Assembly: GCA_020161295.1 (NCBI GenBank)
Contig: JAIUOA010000004.1
Location: 1-64,000 of the forward strand
Origin: Bacillota bacterium
GTDB lineage: Bacteria > Bacillota > Clostridia > Peptostreptococcales > Acidaminobacteraceae
Direction of reading: 5' to 3'
Length of the DNA stretch: 64,000 nucleotides
Both the position numbers and the translations under genes were made by a program. How positions within the stretch are numbered: the stretch's first letter is position 1; each line of letters starts with the position of its first letter. Below the pieces are notes generated by a model that saw only the letters and a list, made by a program, of their open reading frames with translations, had not been told where the DNA came from and searched no databases. Of the stretch, positions 1 to 8,359 are shown in pieces.

Positions 1-113
1 TAAAGGGCTGCGCCACATTTTTTAGTTAGTTTGTCAAGTGTTTTTTATAAATTGTTGCAAGAAAAAAGAGCCCTATGTTTTGTAAAACATAGAACTCTCT
101 CATTTTGTCTTAA
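1..113. other. gene-free left edge, possible insertion scar
   Basis: No open reading frame is supported here. The stretch is AT-rich and holds a strong hairpin (67-98). It stops just where recognisable GNAT acetyltransferase coding sequence begins (about 114). A gene body starting abruptly next to a terminator-like hairpin suggests the right end of an inserted element or a deletion junction. No transposase, target duplication or terminal repeat partner is visible in the window, so this is inference. Confidence 0.3.
60..98 (-). terminator. hairpin terminator reading leftward
   Basis: The nine-base arms CTATGTTTT (73-81) and AAAACATAG (84-92) are flanked by AGAG (67-70) and CTCT (95-98). On the minus strand the stem is followed by a run of six T (62-67), a good intrinsic terminator. 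No minus-strand gene ends here inside the window, so it may belong to a lost gene or an inserted element. Confidence 0.6.
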
Positions 114-419
114 CTTAATGACATTGGACGCGCGGTAGGTCTGTTTATGAATCATCAACTGATAGCAGTGGCGCAAAGTGATTATGAGGGCGGGGGCAAG
201 GCGGTGATTGTCGGCGTGGCCACGCATCCAGAATATCAGGGAATGGGCTATGGTCGCGCTTGTCTGGAGGCTTTAGTGGATCAACTTTTAGACGCGCAAA
301 TGACCTTATATTTACAGTATGATTCACCAACGGCTGGCAAATTATACGAATCCATGGGATTTAAACCCTTCGACAGGGTATACTATGTAATCAACGACAT
401 AATTGGAGATGACCTATGA
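114..419 (+). pseudogene. 5'-truncated GNAT N-acetyltransferase
   Basis: This is the C-terminal half of a GNAT acetyltransferase. It keeps the acetyl-CoA loop (THPEYQGMGYG) and the following helix and strand ending in YESMGF. The N-terminal half of the fold is absent. An ATG at 147 opens a 90-residue frame. GNAT-like sequence (GRAVGLF) continues upstream of that ATG to 114, just after an in-frame TAA at 111, which argues that the gene lost its 5' end rather than starting at 147. The stop overlaps the next start (ATGA, 416-419), so it was once coupled to the lipid kinase. A short functional protein cannot be excluded. Confidence 0.6.
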
Positions 420-1300
420 ATGTATTATTGCTTTATAATCCGCGTTCAGGAACGCGTAGCTTTGCGACACACCTCGATTTGATCATCGACCGTTTTCAGT
501 CGAAGGGCCTCCATGTAATCCCTTACAGGATGAACGACATGCAGCTTTTAGAAGCGTATATGCAAACGCTGGATTTTAGCACGTTTAAAAAAATCGTCAT
601 TTCAGGTGGTGATGGCACCGTTCATCAGGTGGTGAACCTGATGATGAGGCTGGGGATCGATTGCCCGATTGCGCTGTTCCCATCAGGCACGGCAAACGAC
701 TTCGCCCAATATTTCGAGATTCCACGTGATATCGAAGGGATGATAGAGGTGGCGCTGAGTGAAGAAACCATGAAATGCGATTTAGGCAAGGTTAATGAGC
801 AATATTTTATAAACGTCGCCAGCTTCGGCAATCTCGTGGATATCAGTCAACGCGTCAACGAGCAATTTAAGAACGTCCTTGGTGTACTTGCCTATTATAT
901 AAAGGGGATTGAAGAAATTCCCAAACTCCGCACCCTACATGCGCGAATTGAGGCGGATGGTGTCGTCATCGATGAACCGATATTTTTCGTTCTGGTGATG
1001 AACGGCAAGTCTGCGGGAGGGTTTAGAAAGCTTGCACCGTACTCTGATATTTCAGATGGCATGATGGACGTATTGGTCTTCAAAAAATGCCCTGTTTTAG
1101 AGCTAATGCCACTTATTATTCAGGTTTGGAACGGTGAGCATCCTAAAAGCGACTATATTCAGTACATGCAGGCTAAAAACATCAATGTTTCGACACCGGA
1201 GCCCATCACATCTGATTTGGATGGTGAAACAGGACCTGAGCTACCCCTTCATATAGAGGTGATTCCAGGTGCGCTTAAGGTGACGGTTTTAAAAAAATGA
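416..1300 (+). CDS. diacylglycerol/lipid kinase family protein (YegS/DgkB-like)
   Basis: Cytosolic lipid kinase of the diacylglycerol kinase catalytic family, 294 residues, normal for the family. The N-terminus has NPRSGTRS (about residues 8-15). The glycine-rich nucleotide loop GGDGTVHQ lies near 63-70 and PSGTANDFA near 91-99. The family phosphorylates diacylglycerol or related lipids with ATP and recycles lipids from membrane and cell-wall turnover. The exact substrate cannot be read from sequence. The start overlaps the stop of the truncated GNAT gene, and gnd follows after 14 bases, so it lies in one apparent operon with gnd and zwf. Family assignment is secure; physiological role is inferred. 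Confidence 0.88.
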   Translation: MNVLLLYNPRSGTRSFATHLDLIIDRFQSKGLHVIPYRMNDMQLLEAYMQTLDFSTFKKIVISGGDGTVHQVVNLMMRLGIDCPIALFPSGTANDFAQYFEIPRDIEGMIEVALSEETMKCDLGKVNEQYFINVASFGNLVDISQRVNEQFKNVLGVLAYYIKGIEEIPKLRTLHARIEADGVVIDEPIFFVLVMNGKSAGGFRKLAPYSDISDGMMDVLVFKKCPVLELMPLIIQVWNGEHPKSDYIQYMQAKNINVSTPEPITSDLDGETGPELPLHIEVIPGALKVTVLKK

Positions 1301-1314
1301 ATTGAGGTGACGAT

Positions 1315-2214
1315 ATGAAAATTGGATTGGTAGGATTAGGCAGAATGGGTTACGCATTAGCGCTGAATATGAGAGACCACGGCGTGGAAGTGATCGCCAC
1401 GAATCGGTCACCTGAAAAGGTGGATGAGATCATCGCTGAAGGCGTCCATGGCGTATACACCTTAAAAGAACTCGTTGAGGCCTTTGGCAGTGAGCGCCGG
1501 GTCATCTGGCTCATGGTGCCTTCAGGGGCAGCCGTGGACGCGATGATTGAAGAGGTTGTGCCAATGTTAAACCCTGGTGATATTCTCATCGACGGCGGAA
1601 ACTCGTATTATAAGGACACCATTAGACGACATGAAGGATTAAAAGCGAAGGGCATCGACTATGTGGATGTGGGTACCAGCGGTGGAATCAATGGCGCGCG
1701 TAATGGCGCATGCCTCATGGCTGGTGGGGAACGCCATGCTGTGGCAGTCATCGAGCCCGTTCTACAAAGCATCTCCATCAAGGATGGGTATGGCTATTTC
1801 GGAGGGCCAGGCAGTGGCCACTATGTAAAAATGATTCATAACGGCATCGAATATGGCATGATGCAAGCCATCGGTGAAGGCTTTGACATATTGAAAGCGT
1901 CTGAATACGATATCGATTTTACGCTGGCCTCTAAGGTATGGAGCAACGGTTCAATTATCGAAGGCTTACTTATGCGCCTCATGCATGAAGCCTTTAAACA
2001 GGATGCCAACCTCGATGAGATTGCAGGAATCGTGGATGCTTCAGGGGAGGCAGACTGGACGCTTCAAGAAGCGGTGAGATTAAAGGTTTCTGCACCAGTG
2101 ATTACAAGTTCGCTCTTCGTAAGATATAAGTCTAAGGACGATGAGCGTTTCAGTGAAAAAGCGGTGGCGGCACTCCGAAATCAATTTGGAGGTCACAAGG
2201 TTTACAAGGCCTAA
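1315..2214 (+). CDS. gnd: 6-phosphogluconate dehydrogenase, decarboxylating (short form)
   Basis: Oxidises 6-phosphogluconate to ribulose 5-phosphate and CO2 with reduction of NAD(P)+. The 299 residues match the short (about 300 aa) class rather than the 470 aa enzyme. The Rossmann motif GLVGLGRMG is at residues 4-12. The substrate-binding segments DGGNSYYKD (about 91-99), DVGTSGG (about 117-123) and the catalytic GSGHYVKMIHNGIE (about 164-177) are intact. An SD-like GAGGTGACG precedes the ATG. It sits directly upstream of zwf, so the two NAD(P)H-yielding steps of the oxidative pentose phosphate pathway are co-transcribed. Cofactor preference was not determined. Confidence 0.93.
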   Translation: MKIGLVGLGRMGYALALNMRDHGVEVIATNRSPEKVDEIIAEGVHGVYTLKELVEAFGSERRVIWLMVPSGAAVDAMIEEVVPMLNPGDILIDGGNSYYKDTIRRHEGLKAKGIDYVDVGTSGGINGARNGACLMAGGERHAVAVIEPVLQSISIKDGYGYFGGPGSGHYVKMIHNGIEYGMMQAIGEGFDILKASEYDIDFTLASKVWSNGSIIEGLLMRLMHEAFKQDANLDEIAGIVDASGEADWTLQEAVRLKVSAPVITSSLFVRYKSKDDERFSEKAVAALRNQFGGHKVYKA

Positions 2215-2226
2215 AAAGGAGAGCTT

Positions 2227-3588
2227 ATGCTATTTACAATATTTGGCGCGACAGGGGACTTGACGACAAAAAAACTCATCCCTGCGCTTTATCGACTTTA
2301 TGAAGAAGACCAATTGCCTGAGCCCTTTAAAATCATGTGTGTGGGGAGGCGCTCCTACGAAACTGACGCATTTGTTCAGGAAGTCAGAGCTAAGGTAGAT
2401 GGTGCTTATCCGGATTGGGAAGCCTTCAGTCAGAACATCCATTACTACACCATGGACTTTTCAGATCCGGAAGCCTTCGCAGGATATGGCGAGGAAATCA
2501 GCGGGCTAAATCTGCCGAAGCATGGCGATCGTATCTACTATTTGGCCACCGCACCACATTACTTCCCCATCATCGCAAAAGCGCTAATCGATCATCGATT
2601 GCTCGTTAAAGGCGATATGCGCTCAAAAATTGTCTTTGAAAAGCCATTTGGTGAAGACCTCGATTCTGCAAAGGCGTATAATCGCTTGCTGCTAGAGTCT
2701 ATAGAAGAATCACAGGTTTATCGTATCGATCATTATTTGGGCAAGGAAATGCTTCAGAACATACTTACCGTAAGGTTTGCAAATAAGATTTTTGAGTCCA
2801 TATGGGATCATGAAAACATCGAAAGCGTAAAAATCCTCGCTTTAGAGTCTGAAACCGTGAAGCAACGCGGTGGTTACTATGATCGCTCTGGGGCGCTTAA
2901 GGACATGGTGCAAAACCACTTGTTTCAAACGCTGGCACTCATCGCCATGGATTCGCCGATGGGGCTAAATGACACGTTGATTAAAAATGAAAAGGTAAAG
3001 GTTTTTGAACACCTTCATGTGGCAGATGAAGTGATATTTGGGCAGTATGAGGGCTACTTGAACGAGAAGGACATTCCACTCGACTCTAGAACTGAGACCT
3101 TTGTGGGGCTCAAGGTTTTCGTAAACTCTCAGCGGTGGCGAAACACGCCTTTTTACTTGGTAACCGGTAAGAAAATGTCTAAGAAACTGGCAGAAATCGT
3201 GGTGACCTTTAAAAACGCCAGCTGTTTCTTTGAAAAGGGACAGCCAGAGAAAAATTCCTTAAAGATAGAAATCTATCCTCGTGAGGGCATCATACTTCAG
3301 TTTAATGGAAAAGCACCTGGTCTACAGGCTTACACCATGCCCATGAAACTCGACTACTGCCACATGTGTAATGTGGTCGGTAACTCTGCAGAAGCCTACG
3401 AAAAGTTGATTCTAGATGTCATCCATGACGACAGTTCGCTGTTCACAAGGTGGGATGAAATCGAAGGAAGCTGGAAGATCATCGATGGAATATCCAGATT
3501 GAAACGCTTTGAGCCATTATATATTTATAGTAAGGAAGAAGAAATCATGAAGATTGTGGAGGAACGATGGAAAATTGGATTGATGTGA
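2227..3588 (+). CDS. zwf: glucose-6-phosphate 1-dehydrogenase
   Basis: First enzyme of the oxidative pentose phosphate pathway, converting glucose 6-phosphate to 6-phosphogluconolactone. The N-terminal nucleotide motif is GATGDLTTKKL (residues 8-18). The substrate/catalytic signature RIDHYLGKE follows near residue 167. At 453 residues it is somewhat shorter than the usual 480-500. SD AAAGGAG precedes the ATG. It starts 12 bases after gnd, and its last 22 bases overlap the next gene in another frame, so translational coupling is likely. No 6-phosphogluconolactonase gene was recognised nearby. Confidence 0.94.
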   Translation: MLFTIFGATGDLTTKKLIPALYRLYEEDQLPEPFKIMCVGRRSYETDAFVQEVRAKVDGAYPDWEAFSQNIHYYTMDFSDPEAFAGYGEEISGLNLPKHGDRIYYLATAPHYFPIIAKALIDHRLLVKGDMRSKIVFEKPFGEDLDSAKAYNRLLLESIEESQVYRIDHYLGKEMLQNILTVRFANKIFESIWDHENIESVKILALESETVKQRGGYYDRSGALKDMVQNHLFQTLALIAMDSPMGLNDTLIKNEKVKVFEHLHVADEVIFGQYEGYLNEKDIPLDSRTETFVGLKVFVNSQRWRNTPFYLVTGKKMSKKLAEIVVTFKNASCFFEKGQPEKNSLKIEIYPREGIILQFNGKAPGLQAYTMPMKLDYCHMCNVVGNSAEAYEKLILDVIHDDSSLFTRWDEIEGSWKIIDGISRLKRFEPLYIYSKEEEIMKIVEERWKIGLM

Positions 3589-4193
3589 CCATGACCATAT
3601 CGCCCAGTATAATGGTCTATAAAAACAAAGAAGAAAAAAAGCCTAAGTTTATCGTGAGGGCGACCCATGAAGAAAATGGCCATCATGAAAGTAGTCTGTG
3701 CTTAGATTTGCACACGGGTACGCACATCGACATGCCTAAGCACATGATTAAAGATGGGAAAACGTCTGATGAGTTCGAGCTATCTTCAGTCAATGGCACC
3801 TGTTTTGTGGTGGATTTCAGTAAACATCCCTCACATGAAGTGGATGAAGCTTTTTTAAAGGCGTATGAATTTTCACCAGGGGATATGGTGTTCATCAAAA
3901 CGAAGAACTCCTTTGACCAACAGTTCAATTACGACTATGACTATTTAAATGCCAGCGGGGCAGAATGGTTAAAAAATCAAGGGGTCAAGGCGGTTGGAAT
4001 CGATGCGCTGGGCATCGAAAGAAATGCACCAGGTCATCCGACACATCATATCCTGCTAGGAAATGGGATTTATATCATCGAGGGTCTAGACCTATCGAAG
4101 GTTGATGAGGGCCGTTATGAATGTCTTTGCATGCCGCTTAAGATTGCTGGCGTCGAGGGGTTGCCCGCGCGCATTTTATTAAAGCCTTATTGA
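3567..4193 (+). CDS. cyclase family protein (kynurenine formamidase-like metal hydrolase)
   Basis: Member of the cyclase / kynurenine formamidase-like hydrolase family, 208 residues. The metal-binding signature HTGTHIDMPKH is present near residues 50-60, followed by further conserved acidic and histidine residues (GIDALGIE and HPTHHILL). Family members hydrolyse amide bonds such as N-formylkynurenine, or related cyclic substrates, using divalent metals. The substrate here is unknown and no kynurenine pathway genes are nearby. The gene overlaps the end of zwf by 22 bases with GGAGG just upstream of its ATG inside zwf, so its expression is tied to the pentose phosphate operon. Confidence 0.82.
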   Translation: MENWIDVTMTISPSIMVYKNKEEKKPKFIVRATHEENGHHESSLCLDLHTGTHIDMPKHMIKDGKTSDEFELSSVNGTCFVVDFSKHPSHEVDEAFLKAYEFSPGDMVFIKTKNSFDQQFNYDYDYLNASGAEWLKNQGVKAVGIDALGIERNAPGHPTHHILLGNGIYIIEGLDLSKVDEGRYECLCMPLKIAGVEGLPARILLKPY

Positions 4194-4218
4194 AACCAAT
4201 GGGATTAAGGCTTATACT
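4190..4218 (+). promoter_or_regulatory. SigA-type promoter for msrA
   Basis: TTGAAA (4190-4195), a 17-base spacer and TATACT (4213-4218). The -35 box overlaps the stop codon of the preceding gene, so msrA can be transcribed on its own. Confidence 0.6.
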
Positions 4219-4257
4219 TTAATGAGTAACATAGACTTTATAAGCAGAGGTGAATAG

Positions 4258-4731
4258 ATGAAAATAATTGTATTAGGCGGCGGTTGCTTTTGGGGCATGG
4301 AAGCCTATTTCAAAAGATTACACGGTATTTTAAAAACGGAAGTAGGCTACGCAAATGGACAGACTCTGGAACCAACCTATAAGGAAGTCTGTACAAACAC
4401 AACTGGCCATGCAGAGGTCCTCTATCTAGAGTACGATCCGTCGCTGATTACCTTAGAAACGATTCTGACGCACCTTTGGAAGGTAATCGATCCGACCTTG
4501 TTGAACCGTCAAGGTGGTGATATCGGCTCTCAGTATAGAACAGGAATCTACTACCTAGATGAAGCCGATGTACCCGTCATTCATGCATCAAGAGACAACG
4601 AACAGCTCAAGTATGAAAAGCCGATCGTCACTGAAGTGGAACCTCTTAAGTACTATTATCCAGCAGAGGAGTATCACCAGGATTATTTGACGAAAAACCC
4701 AGGTGGTTATTGCCATATTAAACTGGATTAA
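4258..4731 (+). CDS. msrA: peptide-methionine (S)-S-oxide reductase MsrA
   Basis: Reduces the S-epimer of methionine sulfoxide in proteins and free methionine, repairing oxidative damage. The catalytic motif GGCFWGME lies at residues 7-14 with the nucleophilic cysteine at 9. The conserved [15 protein letters not shown] block follows near 39-53, and YHQDYL lies near the C-terminus. The 157 residues are typical for a stand-alone MsrA without an MsrB domain. SD AGAGGTG precedes the ATG by 6 bases. It has its own promoter and is followed by a strong bidirectional terminator. Confidence 0.95.
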   Translation: MKIIVLGGGCFWGMEAYFKRLHGILKTEVGYANGQTLEPTYKEVCTNTTGHAEVLYLEYDPSLITLETILTHLWKVIDPTLLNRQGGDIGSQYRTGIYYLDEADVPVIHASRDNEQLKYEKPIVTEVEPLKYYYPAEEYHQDYLTKNPGGYCHIKLD

Positions 4732-4762
4732 GATTAAGGTAATAAAACGTTATGAACCTATA

Positions 4763-4820
4763 AAAGGTAGGGGTTGCACATCTAATTTCTTAGATTTGCA
4801 ACCCCTACCTTTTTTATCGT
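4763..4820. terminator. bidirectional terminator between msrA and sdaAA
   Basis: A perfect 16-base stem (4763-4778 with 4797-4812) has an inner TCTAA/TTAGA stem and T runs on both sides. It serves the convergent msrA (+) and sdaAA (-) genes. Confidence 0.9.
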
Positions 4821-4836
4821 TTTAATGGCATCGTGT

Positions 4837-5718
4837 CTACTTTTGACCAAATAACTCGGTGTTGATTTGGATACCGGTCTTCGTCGTAGCGAGGCCACCC
4901 AAAGACGTCTCTCTAAGTGACGGGGGTAAGGCTTTACCGATGCGGTACATGGCCTCCACCACTTCGTCGAAAGGAATGACGCTTTTAATACCGGCTAATG
5001 ACATTTCCGCACATAAAAGGGCATTAGCAGCCCCCATGCCATTACGCTTTGCACAAGGGCTTTCCACGAGTCCAGCGATGGGATCACAGACGAGCCCTAA
5101 GAGGTTTTTAAAGCACATGGCTGCTGCATTAAATACTTGTTCCGGAGTGCCGCCCATCATATGGACGACGGCTCCTGACGCCATGGCTGAAGCCGTGCCG
5201 ACCTCCGCTTGGCAACCGCCTTCGGCACCCGCGATAGTGGCATTTCTGGCGACGATGGTTCCGACGAGGTTGGCTGCCAGCAAGCCCTCGAGAAGCTTTT
5301 CCTCGCTGAGGTCGAAGCGTTCTTTAGTGGTCATGAGCACAGCGGGAAGGACACCGCAAGAGCCAGCAGTTGGTGATGCCACCACTTTACCCATAGATGC
5401 ATTTACCTCCATGGTGCTAAGGGCATATGCCACTGCCTTGGTGATGGTCTCACCGCACACTGTACGGCTATGGTCTAGCCTTTTCTTTAAGAGCACGCTG
5501 TCGTTTCCGATAATTTTTCCTTTTATGAGGTTTTCCTCATCGTTAATCCCAGCTTGAACGGCGTTTTGCATTACTTTTAATACGTTTTTAAGATAATCGC
5601 GGATATAGCCATAGCTTCTACCGGTTTTTTCTATTTCAGAAGCCAGTGATAGTTCATGAAGTGGTAGCTGGTGTTCCTTACAGTATTCGAGAATATCCAC
5701 TGCAGAAGTGAATCTCAT
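4837..5718 (-). CDS. sdaAA: L-serine dehydratase, iron-sulfur-dependent, alpha subunit
   Basis: Catalytic subunit of the [4Fe-4S] L-serine ammonia-lyase, which deaminates serine to pyruvate and ammonia. The 293-residue length matches the alpha subunit of two-subunit Bacillota enzymes. The cluster-binding cysteines are visible in TAGSCGVLPA and in the CDPIAGLVESPC segment, with GAEGGCQAEVG between them. SD GGAGGA precedes the ATG. It lies 38 bases downstream of sdaAB and the pair forms an operon. This supplies pyruvate from imported or recycled serine. The cluster is expected to be oxygen sensitive, consistent with an anaerobe. Confidence 0.95.
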   Translation of the reverse strand: MRFTSAVDILEYCKEHQLPLHELSLASEIEKTGRSYGYIRDYLKNVLKVMQNAVQAGINDEENLIKGKIIGNDSVLLKKRLDHSRTVCGETITKAVAYALSTMEVNASMGKVVASPTAGSCGVLPAVLMTTKERFDLSEEKLLEGLLAANLVGTIVARNATIAGAEGGCQAEVGTASAMASGAVVHMMGGTPEQVFNAAAMCFKNLLGLVCDPIAGLVESPCAKRNGMGAANALLCAEMSLAGIKSVIPFDEVVEAMYRIGKALPPSLRETSLGGLATTKTGIQINTELFGQK

Positions 5719-5756
5719 GGTCGTCTCCTCCTAAATCCTAAAAAGGATGATTATTA

Positions 5757-6431
5757 TCAGTCATATATTTTTTCGATTAAATTCACATAGAGCATGCCGT
5801 CGATGCTAAGCAGCTCTTGTAATACGATGGGTTCTATGGTTTCATCGGTTTCGATGATGCCGATGGCTTTTTTTCCTTTTTCCTCTCGGTAGAGCTTCAT
5901 AAAAGCGATGTTGATGCGATGCTCGGATAGTGTGGTGGTAATTTTAGAAAGCATACCTGAACTGTCTTTGTGATGGGTTACGAGGGTATTGTAATCGCCC
6001 GTATACTGGACGTCGATGCCATTGATGGAGCAGATGATCATCTTCCCTCCACCGATGGAAATCCCCACGATTTCCCATGTCTCCAGCCGGTTTGTTTTCG
6101 CCGTGATTTTCACCGTGTTTGGGTGCGCAGTGTCTTCATCACTGGTGATGAACTGATAGATTAAGCCTCTGGTATCCGCTATTTTAAAGGCGTCCACAAG
6201 TCGTTCGTCGTCTGGCCTTAGCCCCATGAAACCGCCTAGCAAGGCGATGTCCGTGCCGTGCCCTTTATAGGTTTTCGCAAACGAGCCGTAAAGGGTAAAG
6301 GTTACTTCGGAGACGGGGAGTTTGATGATGTTTTGAGCAGTATACCCGATTCTACAGGCACCTGCCGTATGTGAACTTGATGGACCGATCATGACGGGTC
6401 CGATGATATCGAAGATATTATAGTCTTTCAT
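5757..6431 (-). CDS. sdaAB: L-serine dehydratase, iron-sulfur-dependent, beta subunit
   Basis: Partner subunit of SdaAA, 224 residues. The N-terminal conserved block GPVMIGPSSSHTAGACRIG includes the SSSHTAG signature. A C-terminal ACT domain (about residues 150-220) probably senses serine. The frame stays open further upstream to 6530. The ATG at 6431 is preferred because GGAGG stands 7 bases upstream and the family's conserved sequence begins right there. It precedes sdaAA in the same operon. Confidence 0.95.
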   Translation of the reverse strand: MKDYNIFDIIGPVMIGPSSSHTAGACRIGYTAQNIIKLPVSEVTFTLYGSFAKTYKGHGTDIALLGGFMGLRPDDERLVDAFKIADTRGLIYQFITSDEDTAHPNTVKITAKTNRLETWEIVGISIGGGKMIICSINGIDVQYTGDYNTLVTHHKDSSGMLSKITTTLSEHRINIAFMKLYREEKGKKAIGIIETDETIEPIVLQELLSIDGMLYVNLIEKIYD

Positions 6432-6464
6432 GTGAACCTCCAAGTGGCGAGATTTATTAGAATC

Positions 6465-6473
6465 ATCATAACA
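6465..6473 (-). promoter_or_regulatory. extended -10 promoter for sdaAB-sdaAA
   Basis: On the minus strand TGtTATGAT forms an extended -10 about 35 bases before the sdaAB start. The -35 (TAGGAA, 17 bases further up) is poor, which is usual for extended -10 promoters. Confidence 0.4.
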
Positions 6474-6570
6474 AAAAAATGCCGGAATTCCTACGAATAG
6501 TTTATTAGTCACGATGATTACGGGGTACATATAAAATAATTTATAATGACATTATTATCAGGGAGGATTC

Positions 6571-8358
6571 ATGAACAAATCAGTGATCGACGGCGTTGAT
6601 TTTTACACCATATTTAAAGCAGGGACCGATAGTGTCATCAGAAATAAGGAAAATCTGAATTTGATTAACGTCTTCCCAGTTAGGGACGGTGATACAGGAA
6701 CCAATCTCGCGCTTACCATGAATTCCATTGCGGATGAAGCCACGGTTTCGGAGGATTTCGATGTCGTCATCCAGTCCATGTCCGATGCGGCTTTTGAAAA
6801 CGATAGGGGAAACTCTGGTATCATCTTCGCGAGCTTCATCAACGGATTCTCAAATGCCTGTGGACATCTGAAATCATTAAATCTAGAGCAGTTCACCTAT
6901 GGGGCTTCCATCGCTGTAAAGGAAGCCTATTCCGCTGTTTCATCGCCGGTTGAGGGAACCATGCTGACAGTCATAAGAGAATGGGCAAATTATATGACCC
7001 AGCACTATAAATCGCATAATACCTTCGGGGCATTATTTGACGGTGCCTATCAAAAAGCCGTTCAGGTGCTTAATGAAACCCCTGATATGCTCGAGGTTTT
7101 AAGGCGTAATAAAGTGGTGGATTCGGGTGCAAAAGGGTTTGTGATGTTTTTAGAGGGATTTTCCAATCGCCTAAACGAGTGGGTTCATCCCGAGATTAAG
7201 CAGGATTTCAAATCCGGCGATATCGAAACCTATAGCGATTCCCATCGTTTTTCTGACAGCGTTCACCGCTATTGCACAGAGGTGCTGGTTAGAAACTCCA
7301 TTCATCAAAAGGAGGCTGTGGAAGCATTATTAGAAGATATGGGAGATTCGCTTATCGTCACCGGGAATCAAAAGCTTTTAAAAATTCACGTCCATACGAA
7401 TCAACCCGACGAGGTGACCAAACGCTTAATCGCCTCAAATTACAAAATCTATAAATCAAAGGTAGAGGACATGAAGATTCAAGAGGTGTTGGAGCAGTCG
7501 CAGAAATCAAAGATTGCGATTTTAACTGATTCCATCGCCGACATAGAGGATGACCGAATCATCGATGAGCAAATTCACGTCCTACCACTAACCTTGATTG
7601 CCGATGATAGCCTTTATCTGGATAAGCTTACGGCAACCCCTAATAATATTCAGATGATCCTCGATAAGAGCGTCAATTATCCGACGAGCTCTCAGCCCGA
7701 TGTTAAGCAAATCCGCATCAAGCTGGATTGGCTGTTATCTCGATATGAACAAGTGATCATCATCAGTGTGTCCAGTGCACTTAGCGGTACTTATTCCAAC
7801 TTTTCCAGAGTGGTGGAGGAGCTCGGCGATTCACGAGGCCGTGTGAAATTGATCGATTCAAAACTGAACTCAGGCGCACAAGGACTCGTGGTATTAAAGG
7901 CTGCAGAGTTGGCAAACCAAGGGCTTACGGCTGAACATATCGCAAAGGTCGTCACAGAGGAGATAAAAAAGGCATCCATCTATGTGAGCCTGGACACCTT
8001 TAAATATGCCGTTAAAGGCGGACGTGTCCCCACTAAGGTGGGCAAAGTACTCGTCGCCCTAAAGGCCAAGCCGATTATGTCACTTGATGACGACGGACAT
8101 GGTACCGCATTCGGAATCTCATTCAGTCGGAAATCAGTGGATGAAAAAATCAAAAAACACATTAAAAAGATAACCCTAAAAGAGGGAGTTGACCGGTATG
8201 CCATCGTTCACGCGAACAATCCTGAGCTGGCAAAGCTTTATAGTGAACGATATGAAGCTGTCTTAGGGATGCCGCCAGAGTATGTCACGAGTATCTCAGC
8301 CATAACATCCATCCACGCAGGCATCGGCGCAGTGGCCATCGCCATTATTAGGAGGTAA
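6571..8358 (+). CDS. DhaL/FakA-like kinase domain fused to DegV (FakB-like) domain
   Basis: A 595-residue fusion. Residues about 10-200 form a DhaL (Dak2) ATP-binding domain with NVFPVRDGDTGTN (33-45) and GNSGII (80-85). Residues about 225-305 resemble the FakA middle domain (RYCTEV, GDSLIV, KIHVHTNQP). Residues from about 312 on are a DegV fatty-acid-binding domain with TDSIADI and SSALSGTYSNF (about 398). In the known system FakA phosphorylates fatty acids held by a separate FakB/DegV protein. Here kinase and carrier appear joined, with DegV where FakA's own C-terminal domain would be. The likely role is fatty acid phosphorylation for phospholipid synthesis. SD GGGAGG precedes the ATG. Confidence 0.85.
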   Translation: MNKSVIDGVDFYTIFKAGTDSVIRNKENLNLINVFPVRDGDTGTNLALTMNSIADEATVSEDFDVVIQSMSDAAFENDRGNSGIIFASFINGFSNACGHLKSLNLEQFTYGASIAVKEAYSAVSSPVEGTMLTVIREWANYMTQHYKSHNTFGALFDGAYQKAVQVLNETPDMLEVLRRNKVVDSGAKGFVMFLEGFSNRLNEWVHPEIKQDFKSGDIETYSDSHRFSDSVHRYCTEVLVRNSIHQKEAVEALLEDMGDSLIVTGNQKLLKIHVHTNQPDEVTKRLIASNYKIYKSKVEDMKIQEVLEQSQKSKIAILTDSIADIEDDRIIDEQIHVLPLTLIADDSLYLDKLTATPNNIQMILDKSVNYPTSSQPDVKQIRIKLDWLLSRYEQVIIISVSSALSGTYSNFSRVVEELGDSRGRVKLIDSKLNSGAQGLVVLKAAELANQGLTAEHIAKVVTEEIKKASIYVSLDTFKYAVKGGRVPTKVGKVLVALKAKPIMSLDDDGHGTAFGISFSRKSVDEKIKKHIKKITLKEGVDRYAIVHANNPELAKLYSERYEAVLGMPPEYVTSISAITSIHAGIGAVAIAIIRR

Positions 8359-8359
8359 C

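Noticed and set aside
4859..5557. 232-codon open frame opposite sdaAA
   Set aside because: It is the antisense shadow of a conserved gene, with no SD and no family features.
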